64,000 bases of DNA from NCBI RefSeq assembly GCF_001713395.1, contig NZ_CP016450.1:1798001-1862000 (forward strand), given 5' to 3'. The notes under the pieces were generated by a model. It saw only the letters and a list, made by a program, of their open reading frames with translations, was not told the DNA's origin and ran no database searches. Source of the DNA: Sinorhizobium sp. RAC02 (GTDB lineage Bacteria; Pseudomonadota; Alphaproteobacteria; Rhizobiales; Rhizobiaceae). Below are positions 45,457-55,233 of this stretch, one piece after another; the stretch's first letter is position 1; each line of letters opens with the position of its first letter. Made by a program: the position numbers and the translations under genes.

Positions 45457-46350
45457 TCAGACTTCGGCGGCGATGCGACCGATCTCGGCGATGACGGCAT
45501 TGCGCTCGTCGCCGGAAATACCGGGCATTTCCACGAAGGCGCTGACGATGATCGCACCGCGGTTCGGCGACCAGCCGATGGCGACGTCATTGGCGTTGCC
45601 GGCCTTGTCACCGTTGGTGCCGGTCTTGTCGCCGGTCATCCAGTCGGCGGGGAAGCCGGCACGCAGCCGTGTATCGCCTGTCTTGTTCATGACGAGCCAG
45701 GCGGCGAGCTGCGCCTTCGAGCGTGGCGACAGCACATCGCCGAAGATCAGCTTGCGCAGCGTCTCGACCATGGCGACCGGGGTGGTCGTGTCACGTTCGT
45801 CGTCCGGCGTTTCGTGATAGTTGAGCGCCGGCTCCGTGCGGTCAAGGCGCGTGATATCGTCTCCGAAGCCGCGCAGGAATTCCGTGACCGCCTTCGGACC
45901 GCCGGAGGCTGCCAGCAGCAGGTTGGCGGCGGCATTGTCGCTGAGCGTGATCGTCGCCTCGCAGAGTTCGGCAATCGAAATGCCATCGCCGCCGACGCGT
46001 TTTTCCACCACCGGCGCCCAGTCCACGAGGTCAGATTTTTTGACGACGATACGACGGTCGAGCGCTTCTTCCTCACGGTCCACGCGAGCGAGGATGTGCC
46101 CGGCGAGCAGCGCCTTGAAGGTACTGCACATCAAGAAGCGCTCGTCCGTGCGGTGGCCGAGCCGGGCGCCCGTCGCGAGATTAAGTATGGCAACACCAAG
46201 GCGGCCGTCGTGGCGCGCTTCCAGCTCCGCCAGCCGCTTTTCCAAGGCGCCACCCGCCGCAGCAGCGGTGCCGCCGGCAAAGGCGGAAACCGCGGGAACA
46301 GCAAGCAAGGCGCCGGCAATCGCCTGCCGGCGTGAAATCGTCATCGTCAT
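45457..46350 (-). CDS. bla: Class A beta-lactamase with Tat signal
   Basis: A 297-residue serine beta-lactamase. The twin-arginine signal is TISRRQAIAGALLAVPAVSAFA, so export is probably by the Tat system. All active-site motifs are present: STFK (S70-x-x-K73) in FLMCSTFKALLAG, SDN in TLSDNAAAN, the E166 region in RTEPALN, and KTG in GDKTGTNGDKAGN. It should open penicillin-type lactams. Starts at 46356, 46350 and 46344 are in frame; 46350 has the best-placed AGGAAA. Single gene, convergent with arsR. Confidence 0.93.
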   Translation of the reverse strand: MTMTISRRQAIAGALLAVPAVSAFAGGTAAAAGGALEKRLAELEARHDGRLGVAILNLATGARLGHRTDERFLMCSTFKALLAGHILARVDREEEALDRRIVVKKSDLVDWAPVVEKRVGGDGISIAELCEATITLSDNAAANLLLAASGGPKAVTEFLRGFGDDITRLDRTEPALNYHETPDDERDTTTPVAMVETLRKLIFGDVLSPRSKAQLAAWLVMNKTGDTRLRAGFPADWMTGDKTGTNGDKAGNANDVAIGWSPNRGAIIVSAFVEMPGISGDERNAVIAEIGRIAAEV

Positions 46351-46490
46351 ATCCATTTTCCTGTCTGTCGTCGCCGGAAGCGCATCGCACCTTGCCGGCC
46401 CGTTCGAGCCCGCCCGTGCCGCAATATGCAAAAGCGCATGGCCTAGAACAAACGACGATTTCTGCCGTCAGCCATTAGGAAAATTTGGCC

Positions 46491-48800
46491 TTATTTTCGT
46501 TTCATCGCCTCGGCGAGTGCCGCACCGAATGCGCCCTGCGACGGTGCCTGCTGCTTCGGCGCCGCCTGGCTGAACTTCGGATTCATCTGCGCATTCTTGT
46601 CGTTGCGGGGGGCGTTGTCGCGGGCGGCTGCTGCACCGCCCTCCTTGCGCATGGTGAGCGCGATGCGCTTGCGGGGCACATCGACTTCGGTGACGCGCAC
46701 CTTCACCACGTCGCCGGCCTTCACCACCTCGTGCGGGTCCTTGATGAAACGGTCGGCGAGCTGCGAGACATGCACGAGGCCGTCCTGATGCACGCCGATA
46801 TCGACGAAGGCGCCGAAGGCGGCGACATTCGTCACGGTGCCTTCCAGCAGCATGCCGACCTTCAGGTCCTTGATGTCATCGACGCCATCGGCAAAGGTCG
46901 CGGTCTTGAATTCGGGGCGCGGGTCGCGACCGGGTTTTTCCAGTTCGGCGAGGATGTCCTTCACCGTCGGCAGGCCGAAGCGCTCGTCGACGAACATTTT
47001 TGGATCCAGCTGCTTGAGAGCCGCGCTGTCGCCCATCAGCGTGCGCACGTCGCGGCCGCAGGCGGCAACGATCTTCTTGGCGACGCCATAGGCTTCCGGA
47101 TGTACCGAGGACGCGTCAAGCGGCTCCTTGCCGTTCGGGATGCGCAGGAAGCCGGCACACTGTTCGAAGGTGCGGGCGCCGAGGCGGGCGACCTTCATCA
47201 GCTCCTTGCGGCTTCCAAACGGCCCATTGGCGTCGCGATGCGAAACGATCGCCTCCGCCGACGACTTGCCGAGGCCCGAGACGCGGGCAAGCAACGGGGC
47301 GGAGGCCGTGTTGAGATCGACGCCGACAGCGTTCACCGCGTCTTCCACCACGGCATCCAGCGAACGCGAAAGTTTGCCCTGATCGACATCGTGCTGGTAC
47401 TGGCCGACGCCGATAGACTTCGGCTCGATCTTGACGAGCTCGGCCAGCGGATCCTGGAGACGGCGCGCGATGGAAACGGCGCCGCGCAACGAGACGTCGA
47501 GGTTGGGGAATTCGGCCGCTGCCGTCTCCGAGGCGGAATAGACCGAAGCACCGGCTTCCGAAACGATGACTTTTGTCGGCTTCGGCGCTGGAAGCTGGGC
47601 CAACATATCCGCCACCAGTTTTTCGGTTTCACGGCTGCCGGTGCCGTTGCCGATCGAGATCAGCTCCACCTTGTGCTTGCGGATAAGGCTTGCAAGCTCC
47701 GCCTGCGTGCCGCGCACGTCGTTCTTCGGCGGGAAGGGATAGACCGTCGTCGTCTCAAGCACCTTGCCGGTGTTGTCGACCACCGCGACCTTGACGCCGG
47801 TGCGGATGCCCGGATCGAGGCCCATCGTGGCGCGGGTGCCGGCGGGTGCGGCAAGCAGCAGGTCCTTGAGGTTGCGGGCGAAGACGCGGATCGCTTCCTC
47901 TTCCGAGCGCTCGCGCATCTCCCGCATCAGGTCGAGCGAGAGCGACATGGAGAGTTTCACACGCCAGGTCCAGCCGATCACCTCGGCGAGCCACTTGTCG
48001 CCCGGCTTCGTGCCGACCGCATAGAAGGAGGCGATGATGCGCTCGACGGGCTTGACCGGCTCGACATTGTCCTGGTCGACGATGATATCGACGGACAGGA
48101 ATTCTTCGTTCCAGCCGCGCAGCATGGCGAGCGCGCGATGGCCCGGCACCGTTGCCCAGCGTTCGGTCTGGTCGAAATAGTCGGAGAACTTGGCACCGGC
48201 CTCCTGCTTGCCTTCCACCACGCGGGACCGGAGATAGGCGTTGCCCTTCATGTACTCGCGCAGGCGCTTCAGCAGGTCGGCGTTTTCGGTCAGCTGCTCG
48301 GCGACGATGTCGCGCGCACCCTCAAGCGCCGTCTTGACGTCCGGCACGTCGGCCGACAGGAATTTTCCCGCCAGGTCCGCGGGCACCAGCGCGCGGTCGG
48401 CCAGGATCTGCTCGGCGAGCGGGCCGAGGCCGCGTTCGCGGGCGATTTCCGCCTTGGTGCGACGCTTCGGCTTATAGGGCAGATAGATGTCTTCGAGCTC
48501 GGCCTTGGTCGTGACGGCGGCGATCTTGGCGCTGAGCTCGTCCGTCAGCTTGCCCTGCCCCGAAATTGACTCGAGGATCGAGGTCCGGCGGGCTTCCAGT
48601 TCGCGCAGATAGGTCAGCCGTTCGGCAAGATTGCGCAGCTGCGTATCGTCAAGCCCGCCCGTCACTTCCTTGCGGTAACGCGCAATGAAAGGAACAGTGG
48701 CGCCCTCGTCGATGAGGCCGATGGCGGCGGTCACTTGCGCGGAGGTCGCCTTGATTTCGGCGGCGATCAGGTTCGCGATCTTGAGCGGGGTCGGGGCCAT
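46491..48800 (-). CDS. tex: Tex-type RNA-binding transcriptional accessory protein
   Basis: A 769-residue protein. N-terminal helical domain with [28 protein letters not shown], then a YqgF-like nuclease fold ([17 protein letters not shown]), helix-hairpin-helix motifs ([20 protein letters not shown]), and a C-terminal S1 RNA-binding domain ([35 protein letters not shown]). It binds nucleic acid and influences transcription; bacterial Tex is often nonessential. The start at 48800 follows GAGGAGTTCCCC; the ORF upstream extends into a non-coding leader. Confidence 0.95.
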   Translation of the reverse strand: MAPTPLKIANLIAAEIKATSAQVTAAIGLIDEGATVPFIARYRKEVTGGLDDTQLRNLAERLTYLRELEARRTSILESISGQGKLTDELSAKIAAVTTKAELEDIYLPYKPKRRTKAEIARERGLGPLAEQILADRALVPADLAGKFLSADVPDVKTALEGARDIVAEQLTENADLLKRLREYMKGNAYLRSRVVEGKQEAGAKFSDYFDQTERWATVPGHRALAMLRGWNEEFLSVDIIVDQDNVEPVKPVERIIASFYAVGTKPGDKWLAEVIGWTWRVKLSMSLSLDLMREMRERSEEEAIRVFARNLKDLLLAAPAGTRATMGLDPGIRTGVKVAVVDNTGKVLETTTVYPFPPKNDVRGTQAELASLIRKHKVELISIGNGTGSRETEKLVADMLAQLPAPKPTKVIVSEAGASVYSASETAAAEFPNLDVSLRGAVSIARRLQDPLAELVKIEPKSIGVGQYQHDVDQGKLSRSLDAVVEDAVNAVGVDLNTASAPLLARVSGLGKSSAEAIVSHRDANGPFGSRKELMKVARLGARTFEQCAGFLRIPNGKEPLDASSVHPEAYGVAKKIVAACGRDVRTLMGDSAALKQLDPKMFVDERFGLPTVKDILAELEKPGRDPRPEFKTATFADGVDDIKDLKVGMLLEGTVTNVAAFGAFVDIGVHQDGLVHVSQLADRFIKDPHEVVKAGDVVKVRVTEVDVPRKRIALTMRKEGGAAAARDNAPRNDKNAQMNPKFSQAAPKQQAPSQGAFGAALAEAMKRK

Positions 48801-49035
48801 GGGGAACTCCTCTGGGGTGACGCACGGGCGGCGGGGGCGACCATAGTGCGCGGCTTCCGACAGGCCAACCGAAAGGCTGCTCACAGGCGGGCACGTCCAC
48901 AATATATCACGTCCGGTGGCCGCCGTCAGAACCATGCCATGGTTGAACATAGGCCATGACGGGCTCTTGGGTTGTAACCCTTCATAAAGTCTTGCCGACT
49001 ATCCTGCCCAACGTAGCGGCAACGGGGCCTTCGAC

Positions 49036-50085
49036 ATGCGCGGAATGTATCTTGCAGCAGTCTCACTGACGGCCCTTGCGGCTGCCGGCCCCGCGGGCGC
49101 GGCAACGCTTAACCTGTTGATTTGGGAAACATATATCGACGAGAAGATCCTCGCCGACTTTGCGGCCGAGACCGGCGTCGAGGTCCGCCAGACCTTCTAC
49201 GACAGCGGCGATGTGCGCGACGAAATCCTCGCCGATCCCAACAGCAATGTCGATGTTGTCGTGACCAACGAGAACGGCGCGAAGCTTTACGGCAACCGTG
49301 GCGTCATCGCGCCACTGAACACCCAGAATGTTCCATCCCTGAAGGACTACACCGAAGACTGGACAAAACGCTGCGGCGGTTTCGGCGTCCCCTACCTCTG
49401 GGGCACGATGGGCATCCTCTATCGCTCCGACAAGATCACCACGCCGCCGGTCTCCTGGGCCGAGATGATGACGCCCGACGAAAGCCTGCGCGGCCATATC
49501 GCCATGTATGACGATCATGCCGAGGCCTTCGTCGCACCGCTCGTGCTGCTTGGAAAGTCGGTGAACGCCAACGATAACGAAACACTGAAGGCCGCCTACG
49601 AGCTGATGAAGGCGCAGGCGCCCTATGTGCTGACCTACGACTACGTCGTCACCTCGATCCAGAGTGCCGACAAGGGGCCGAATATCTACATGGCGCTCGG
49701 CTATAGCGGCGACCAGTATACGCTGAACGAGAAGGTCAGCATGCCCGGCCTCTGGCGCTACGTCGTCCCCAAGGAAGGCACGTTGTCCTGGCTCGACTGC
49801 ATTTCCGTCAGCGAACGCTCGAAGAACAAGGACCTGGCGCTGAAGCTGGTCGATTACATCAGCAATGCCAAAAACGGCGCGCGCAACGCCATCAAGCTCA
49901 ACATGCCGACCGCAAGTACAACGGCCCTCGCCCTGCTGCCGGAAGACATGCGATCCAATCCCGAAATCTATGCCGCACCGGAAATCCTGGCAAAGAGCCA
50001 GTTTCAGGAGGAACTGACCGTTCAATCGGTCCAGGCCCGCCGCCGCATCATCAGCAGTCTGGCTCAATTCAGTGACGCTCGGTAA
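49036..50085 (+). CDS. Orphan polyamine-type periplasmic binding protein (NspS-like)
   Basis: A 349-residue extracellular solute-binding protein with signal peptide MRGMYLAAVSLTALAAAGPAGAA. The mature start LNLLIWETYIDEKILADFAAETG and the later PYLWGTMGILYRSDKI match PotD/PotF spermidine/putrescine binders, with VSWAEMM downstream. No ABC permease or ATPase genes lie near. Instead its end overlaps the GGDEF-EAL gene by 14 bases. This is the arrangement of Vibrio NspS, a polyamine-binding protein that signals through a membrane c-di-GMP enzyme and does not transport. The assignment of role is an inference from context; the polyamine-binding fold is strong. Confidence 0.85.
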   Translation: MRGMYLAAVSLTALAAAGPAGAATLNLLIWETYIDEKILADFAAETGVEVRQTFYDSGDVRDEILADPNSNVDVVVTNENGAKLYGNRGVIAPLNTQNVPSLKDYTEDWTKRCGGFGVPYLWGTMGILYRSDKITTPPVSWAEMMTPDESLRGHIAMYDDHAEAFVAPLVLLGKSVNANDNETLKAAYELMKAQAPYVLTYDYVVTSIQSADKGPNIYMALGYSGDQYTLNEKVSMPGLWRYVVPKEGTLSWLDCISVSERSKNKDLALKLVDYISNAKNGARNAIKLNMPTASTTALALLPEDMRSNPEIYAAPEILAKSQFQEELTVQSVQARRRIISSLAQFSDAR

Positions 50086-52435
50086 ACGCGCCCTCTCCCT
50101 CATCTTTCCGGTCGTCCTGGCGGGTTACGTTCTCGCGGCCTCGCTTATCTACTATTTCCAGAGTTCATCGATCCTCGGGCTTGAGCGTGCGCGCCTCTGG
50201 CAGCAGATGGGCTTGCTCACCGCCGTCTTCCAGAACGACGTGACACAGAACCGCAGCTTCATCTACTCGCTCGTCGAGGGCGGCGCAGTGCGCCTCTTCG
50301 TCAACGAGCCGGATGCGGCCTATCGCAACACCGCACTCGGCGTACGACTGCAGCAAAGCATCACCTCGCTCTCCGACGACCGCAAGCGCTTCATCTCGGT
50401 CGCGATCATCCGCCCTCCGCTGACCGTCGACTACTATTTCGAAGACAGCGACGATCCGTTCGCCGAAATCACGCGGCAGCAGCTCGACCATGCCCGCCAG
50501 ATGATCGATAGCCCGCGGCTCTCGTCCTGGGCCTTCATCGATGCGCCGGAAATCGAGCCGCTGATCGTGCATTCGGAATTCATCGACCCGCTGACCTTCA
50601 ATCGGCCCGTGGCGAGCGCCAAGCGCGACTCGATCCTCGTGCAGACCGCCGTGCGGCCGAAGGCCTTTCTCGACATGAAGCGGGCGCTTGAAAAGGAGTA
50701 TGGTGCGAAGATCGAGATCGGCCAGCACCAGTTCCTGGCACAGGGCGCGCTTTCGGCAACGGCGTCGTTGAGCCCCTCGCTCTTCGCCCGCCTGACGCCC
50801 GACGCAACCTTTTTGGAAAACCGGCTCTCGACGCTGAAGTCCCTGCTCGCCCTCGGCGCCGTGGCACTCAGCCTCTGCACGATCGCTCTCGTGCTCGGGC
50901 TGGTGCGCCGCTACATCACCAATCCAATCGCCCGGCTCGACCGCCAACTCACCGACGTGATGACGGGCAACCGCAGTGCGCTGCCGGAGATGAACGAAAT
51001 CGGCGAGATCGGCCGCCTTTCGGCAAACGTCAAGCGGCTGCACGACCAGTCCATACAGTCCTTCGACCTTGTGCAGAACGCCTCCTGGACGGACACGCTG
51101 ACCGGCATTTCCAACCGCGAATATTTCAATATCCGGTCCACGCAGATCCTCGAAGAGGCGGAAGCCGAGGACATCGGCTGCACACTGCTGTTCATCGACG
51201 TCGACAATTTCAAGTTCGTCAACGACAAACACGGCCACAAGATCGGCGACGAACTGCTGAAGACGCTGGCCGACCGTATCTCGACCATCGTCGACCGTAT
51301 CGTTTCCGAGCGGGACCTGCCGAACGGTCTCTTCGCCCGGCTATCCGGCGACGAATTTGCCATCATGCTGCGCTGCCAGCCGGGCGGCGGTACGATCACG
51401 GAAATCTCGACCGCTATTCTTGCGCTCTTCGCCGAGGGTTTCGAGGTGCTGGAAAAGGCCTACCCGGTCACCGCCAGCATCGGCATCGCCGTCTATCCGG
51501 AAGATGCCTTGACGCTGCCTGAACTCGTCGCCAATGCGGACGCGGCCATGTACCAGGCCAAATCCCAGGGCAAGAACGGGTCGGCGCGCTACTCCCGCTC
51601 GCTGCACGAGAAACGCAACCGCCAAACCCGAATCGAGGAAGAACTGCGCCTCCTCGAGCCGGACAACGAATTCCATCTCGTCTACATGCCGATCGTCGAT
51701 GGCCACGGCAAGGTGACGGGCTGCGAGGCGCTGCTGCGCTGGAACTCTCCGGTGCTCGGCCGCGTGACGCCGGACGAGTTCATCCCGATTGCCGAAACCA
51801 CCGGCCTGTTCAGCAAGATCGACTGGTGGGTGATCGACCAGGCGATGAGCCAGCATGCCCAGCTCAAGAAGCTCTTCGGCGCGGAGACGATCCTCTGCAT
51901 CAACATCTCGTCGGCAGAACTCTATACCAAGTCGATCAGCACCCATTTCTGCGAATGTGCCGACCGGCACGGCGTCAATACCCGCCTGATCGAGATCGAA
52001 TTGACGGAAACCTTTGCCGTGAAACTCGGCGAACAGTCGCGCCGCAACATCGAGATCCTGCGCGCCCGTGGCTTCCGCATCTCGATCGATGATTTCGGTG
52101 CAGGCTACACCTCGGTTCAGCAGATTATCGAATATCCGGCGGAGACCATCAAGCTCGACCGGGAACTCGTCGAAAGCCTCTCGCGCTCTGCCGCCCTGCC
52201 GACGCTGCGCGCGCTCATCGCGCTCTGCCACGCGCAGGACATGTCGGTGATCGCCGAAGGCGTCGATACGACGGAGAAGATGGCGCTGCTTGCCGCTGCC
52301 GGCTGCGATCTCTACCAGGGCTACCTGATCAGCCGCCCTCTCCCCCTCGAGGAGATTGGGATCTGGGCGATGCAGCGGCTTGTGGAACAGGCCCGCGACG
52401 CTGCCCATAATCCGGAACGCCGCGCCCGCGCCTGA
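50072..52435 (+). CDS. Membrane GGDEF-EAL protein (MbaA-like c-di-GMP enzyme)
   Basis: A 787-residue protein. TM1 (about 9-29) and TM2 (about 256-278) bound a periplasmic domain of some 225 residues; a HAMP region follows (RRYITNPIARLDRQLTDVM, about 279-330). The GGDEF domain (335-508) has SGDEF at 425-429 instead of GGDEF; the RxxD inhibitory site is not in place. The EAL domain (about 518-770) keeps CEALLRW, the ligand residues in INISS, EIELTET and DDFGAGY, the K in IKLDRE, AEGV and QGYLISRPLP. It is thus a likely c-di-GMP phosphodiesterase, and possibly a cyclase. The GTG start overlaps the binding-protein gene, whose product could contact the periplasmic domain. Confidence 0.9.
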   Translation: MTLGKRALSLIFPVVLAGYVLAASLIYYFQSSSILGLERARLWQQMGLLTAVFQNDVTQNRSFIYSLVEGGAVRLFVNEPDAAYRNTALGVRLQQSITSLSDDRKRFISVAIIRPPLTVDYYFEDSDDPFAEITRQQLDHARQMIDSPRLSSWAFIDAPEIEPLIVHSEFIDPLTFNRPVASAKRDSILVQTAVRPKAFLDMKRALEKEYGAKIEIGQHQFLAQGALSATASLSPSLFARLTPDATFLENRLSTLKSLLALGAVALSLCTIALVLGLVRRYITNPIARLDRQLTDVMTGNRSALPEMNEIGEIGRLSANVKRLHDQSIQSFDLVQNASWTDTLTGISNREYFNIRSTQILEEAEAEDIGCTLLFIDVDNFKFVNDKHGHKIGDELLKTLADRISTIVDRIVSERDLPNGLFARLSGDEFAIMLRCQPGGGTITEISTAILALFAEGFEVLEKAYPVTASIGIAVYPEDALTLPELVANADAAMYQAKSQGKNGSARYSRSLHEKRNRQTRIEEELRLLEPDNEFHLVYMPIVDGHGKVTGCEALLRWNSPVLGRVTPDEFIPIAETTGLFSKIDWWVIDQAMSQHAQLKKLFGAETILCINISSAELYTKSISTHFCECADRHGVNTRLIEIELTETFAVKLGEQSRRNIEILRARGFRISIDDFGAGYTSVQQIIEYPAETIKLDRELVESLSRSAALPTLRALIALCHAQDMSVIAEGVDTTEKMALLAAAGCDLYQGYLISRPLPLEEIGIWAMQRLVEQARDAAHNPERRARA

Positions 52436-52504
52436 CCATTTTCCACGGCTTGCCGCCCTCCCGTCCTGCCCCTATCACTCTGCCGGGGCAACAGGAGGAG
52501 TTTC

Positions 52505-53470
52505 ATGAAAAATGCGCCGATCTTCGTGCTGGGCCTTGCCCTGCTCATCTGGTCCTTCAACAGTTCCCTGATCGCCAGTGCGCCGGAAGGCGAAACCAGG
52601 CTGCTGGCGCATCGCGGTGCCCATCAGGCATTCGGCCATGAGGGTGTCGAGAACGATACCTGCACGGCGACGCTGATCGACCCACCGAGCCACGACTATC
52701 TGGAAAACACGATTGCCGGCATGCAGGCGGCCTTTGCGGCGGGTGCCGAGGTGGTCGAGATTGATGTGCACCTGACGCCGGACAAAAAGTTCGCAGTCTT
52801 CCACGACTGGACGCTCGATTGCCGCACGGACGGCAAGGGCGTGACCGAGGAGACGGACAGCGCGGTACTGAAAGCGCTCGACATCGGCTATGGCTATACG
52901 GCAGATGGCGGCAAGAGCTATCCGTTCCGCGGCAAGGGCGTCGGCCAGATGCCGATGCTGGAGGAGGTCTTTGCCGCCAATCCGGCAGGCAAGCTGCTGA
53001 TCAACTTCAAGAGCCGGCGGGCGGAGGAAGGCGAAGTGCTCGCCGCGCTGCTACAGGCCAATCCGGCGTGGCGGGACAAGGTTTTCGGCGTCTATGGCGG
53101 TGCGGAGCCGACGGACGCGACACTCGCCGCCATTCCGGTCCTGAAGGGTTACACCGGCAAGTCAGCCATGTCCTGCCTCATGCGCTACCTGGGCACCGCC
53201 TGGATCGGCTACGTGCCGGAGGCCTGCCGCAACACCCTGGTACCGGTGCCAAGCAACTACGCCTGGCTGCTCTGGGGCTGGCCGAACCGCTTCATGACGC
53301 GCATGAAGGATGCCGGCAGCGATGTCATCCTGGTGGGTCCCTATTCGGGCGGCGGAACGGTTGGCATAGACACGGCTGCGCAGGTCGAAAACCTGCCGGA
53401 GCAATTCCCCGGCTATATCTGGACCAACCGCATTCTGGAGATCGGGCCGGCCGTCAAGGCACGGCCCTGA
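52505..53470 (+). CDS. Glycerophosphodiester phosphodiesterase-family protein
   Basis: A 321-residue protein with an N-terminal hydrophobic anchor or signal (IFVLGLALLIWSFNSSLIAS). The GDPD core is present: LLAHRGAHQAFG (HRG), ENTIAGMQAAFAAGAEVVEIDVHLT (the EID metal site), and AVFHDWTLDCRT (the HD pair). It should hydrolyse glycerophosphodiesters, probably outside the cytoplasm or at the membrane. An AGGAGTTTC precedes the ATG. It lies 69 bases after the GGDEF-EAL gene, and no terminator is seen between them, so they may be cotranscribed. Confidence 0.9.
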   Translation: MKNAPIFVLGLALLIWSFNSSLIASAPEGETRLLAHRGAHQAFGHEGVENDTCTATLIDPPSHDYLENTIAGMQAAFAAGAEVVEIDVHLTPDKKFAVFHDWTLDCRTDGKGVTEETDSAVLKALDIGYGYTADGGKSYPFRGKGVGQMPMLEEVFAANPAGKLLINFKSRRAEEGEVLAALLQANPAWRDKVFGVYGGAEPTDATLAAIPVLKGYTGKSAMSCLMRYLGTAWIGYVPEACRNTLVPVPSNYAWLLWGWPNRFMTRMKDAGSDVILVGPYSGGGTVGIDTAAQVENLPEQFPGYIWTNRILEIGPAVKARP

Positions 53471-53474
53471 TCCG

Positions 53475-54419
53475 TCAGGACCTGGGGAATTCGAGGCCCA
53501 TCTCGCGGAAGCGGGCCGGGTCGTCGCCCCAGTTCTCGCGCACCTTCACGAAGAGGAAGAGGTGCACGGTCTGTTCGAGGATTTCCGACAGTTCCTTGCG
53601 CGAGGCGGTGGAGATCGCCTTGATGGCGTCGCCATTCTTGCCGAGCGCAATCTTCTTCTGGCTGTCGCGCTCGACATAAATCACCTGCTCGATACGCACC
53701 GAGCCGTCCTTGCGCTCTTCCCACTTCTCCGTCTCGACATGCGAGGAATAGGGAAGCTCCTGATGCAGGCGCAGGAACAGCTTTTCGCGGGTGATTTCGG
53801 CGGCGAGCTGGCGCATCGGCAGGTCGGAAATCTGGTCTTCCGGATAATACCACGGCCCTTCCGGCAGCTCGGCAGCGAGGTAATCCATCACGTCTTCGCA
53901 GCCTGAGCCGGTGGTCGCCGAGATCATGAAGGTGCGCTCGAACTTGACAACCTCGTTGGCCGCGGCCGCAAGCTTCAGCAGGTCTTCCGGGTTCACCCGG
54001 TCGACCTTGTTCAGAGCGAGAATCTTCGGCTGGTGGACTTCCTTGAGGCCTTCCAGGATCGTCGTCGCGTCCCCCTTGAGGCCGCGCTCGCTGTCGATCA
54101 GAAACATGATGAAGTCGGCATCCTTGGCGCCGCCCCAGGCGGTCGTCACCATCGCGCGGTCGAGCCGGCGGCGCGGCTTGAAGATGCCGGGCGTGTCCAT
54201 GAACACGATCTGCGCGTTGTTGTGGATGGCAATGCCGCGCACGATGGCGCGAGTCGTCTGCACCTTGTGGCTGACGATCGACACTTTTGCGCCAACGAGG
54301 CGGTTGACGAGCGTCGACTTGCCGGCATTCGTCGCGCCGATGAGCGCCACGAAACCGGAATGGGTCGGGCCAGCGTCGGTCGTGCTGCTTTCAGCGGGGT
54401 TTGCGTTTTCTTCGGTCAT
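53475..54419 (-). CDS. era: GTPase Era
   Basis: A 314-residue GTPase for 30S ribosome maturation. G1 is GATNAGKST, G2 lies in QTTRAIVRG, G3 is DTPGIF and G4 is NKVD; SATTGSG is the G5-like loop. The C-terminal KH domain contains VIYVERDSQKKIALGKNGDAIKAI, which binds the 3' end of 16S rRNA. The ATG at 54419 is chosen; the longer ORF to 54476 runs into the spacer repeats. It is cotranscribed with rnc and lepB upstream. Confidence 0.95.
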   Translation of the reverse strand: MTEENANPAESSTTDAGPTHSGFVALIGATNAGKSTLVNRLVGAKVSIVSHKVQTTRAIVRGIAIHNNAQIVFMDTPGIFKPRRRLDRAMVTTAWGGAKDADFIMFLIDSERGLKGDATTILEGLKEVHQPKILALNKVDRVNPEDLLKLAAAANEVVKFERTFMISATTGSGCEDVMDYLAAELPEGPWYYPEDQISDLPMRQLAAEITREKLFLRLHQELPYSSHVETEKWEERKDGSVRIEQVIYVERDSQKKIALGKNGDAIKAISTASRKELSEILEQTVHLFLFVKVRENWGDDPARFREMGLEFPRS

Positions 54420-54438
54420 GATATCCGTCAATCCTGGG

Positions 54439-54522
54439 GCATTTCCGCGAAATGCTCCATCCGTTGTTTCTAGCAATTCTCGACAAGCAAAACCGCACCG
54501 CGCCTTTGCTGGAATTGCTCTA
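54439..54522 (-). repeat. Short interspersed palindromic repeat, copy 5, plus a small hairpin
   Basis: The core GCTGGAATTGCTCTA (54508-54522) is preceded by CAAGCAAAACCGC and by TAGCAATTCT at 54471-54480, which nearly complements it. The last three bases are the TAG stop of rnc. A separate hairpin GCATTTC-CGC-GAAATGC lies at 54439-54455, 20 bases upstream of era. Confidence 0.75.
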
Positions 54523-55233
54523 GGCGCTGCCCTTGGGCCAGACGCCTTCGCGTTCCAAAATCTTCGTCGCGGCCGCCTGTTCGGCGGCCCGTTTCGAGCG
54601 GTCGATGCCGGTTTCCGGCGCGACGCCCTTGATATCCACCGTCACGGTGAAGCGCGGGTCGTGATCCGGCCCAGCCCGCTCGTCCACGCGGTAATTCGGC
54701 GTCAAGCCGAAGCGGGCATGCGCCCATTCCTGCAATTCGGTCTTGGCGTCGCGCCGCGCGCCTTCCGCGCGCGCCGCCCTGCCCTGCCAGTTGCGCAGGA
54801 TAAAACCCCGCGCCGCTTCCAGCCCGCCGTCGAGATAGATCGCGGCGATCAGCGACTCTACCACATCGGCCCGCACATTCAGCATGGCTTTTCCGGTGAG
54901 TTTCTTGACGTCAGCGCCGGTGCGAATGAAGCGATGCAACTCGAGGTCATCCGCGACGGCAGCACAGCTTTCGGCGCTGACAAGCTGGTTCAGGCGAACC
55001 GAAAGCTCGCCCTCCTTCGCATCGCGAAACGTCCGGAACAGCATCTCGGCAATGCAGAGCCCGAGCACACGGTCGCCCAGGAATTCCAGCCGCTCATAAT
55101 TGCTGCCCTTGCCCGGACGCGCGCTCGCATGCGTGATCGCGCGATCAAGCCGGTCCTTGTCGGTGAAGACGTAGCCGATCAGGTCCTCAAGAGCGTTACG
55201 GTTGCTCGCGTTCAGCGGGATAGCGCCTTTCAT
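54520..55233 (-). CDS. rnc: Ribonuclease III
   Basis: A 237-residue enzyme that cleaves double-stranded RNA in rRNA and mRNA processing. The signature NYERLEFLGDRVLGL is at about residues 44-58, with a further acidic pair (DVVESLIAAIY). The double-stranded RNA-binding domain begins DAKTELQEWAHARFG and ends with KRAAEQAAATKILE. The start overlaps the lepB stop by four bases. The stop is within a repeat element. Confidence 0.95.
   Translation of the reverse strand: MKGAIPLNASNRNALEDLIGYVFTDKDRLDRAITHASARPGKGSNYERLEFLGDRVLGLCIAEMLFRTFRDAKEGELSVRLNQLVSAESCAAVADDLELHRFIRTGADVKKLTGKAMLNVRADVVESLIAAIYLDGGLEAARGFILRNWQGRAARAEGARRDAKTELQEWAHARFGLTPNYRVDERAGPDHDPRFTVTVDIKGVAPETGIDRSKRAAEQAAATKILEREGVWPKGSA

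Noticed and set aside
46485..48569. A 694-codon reading frame opposite tex
   Set aside because: Antisense to Tex, which has a complete domain set; no coding signature on this strand.
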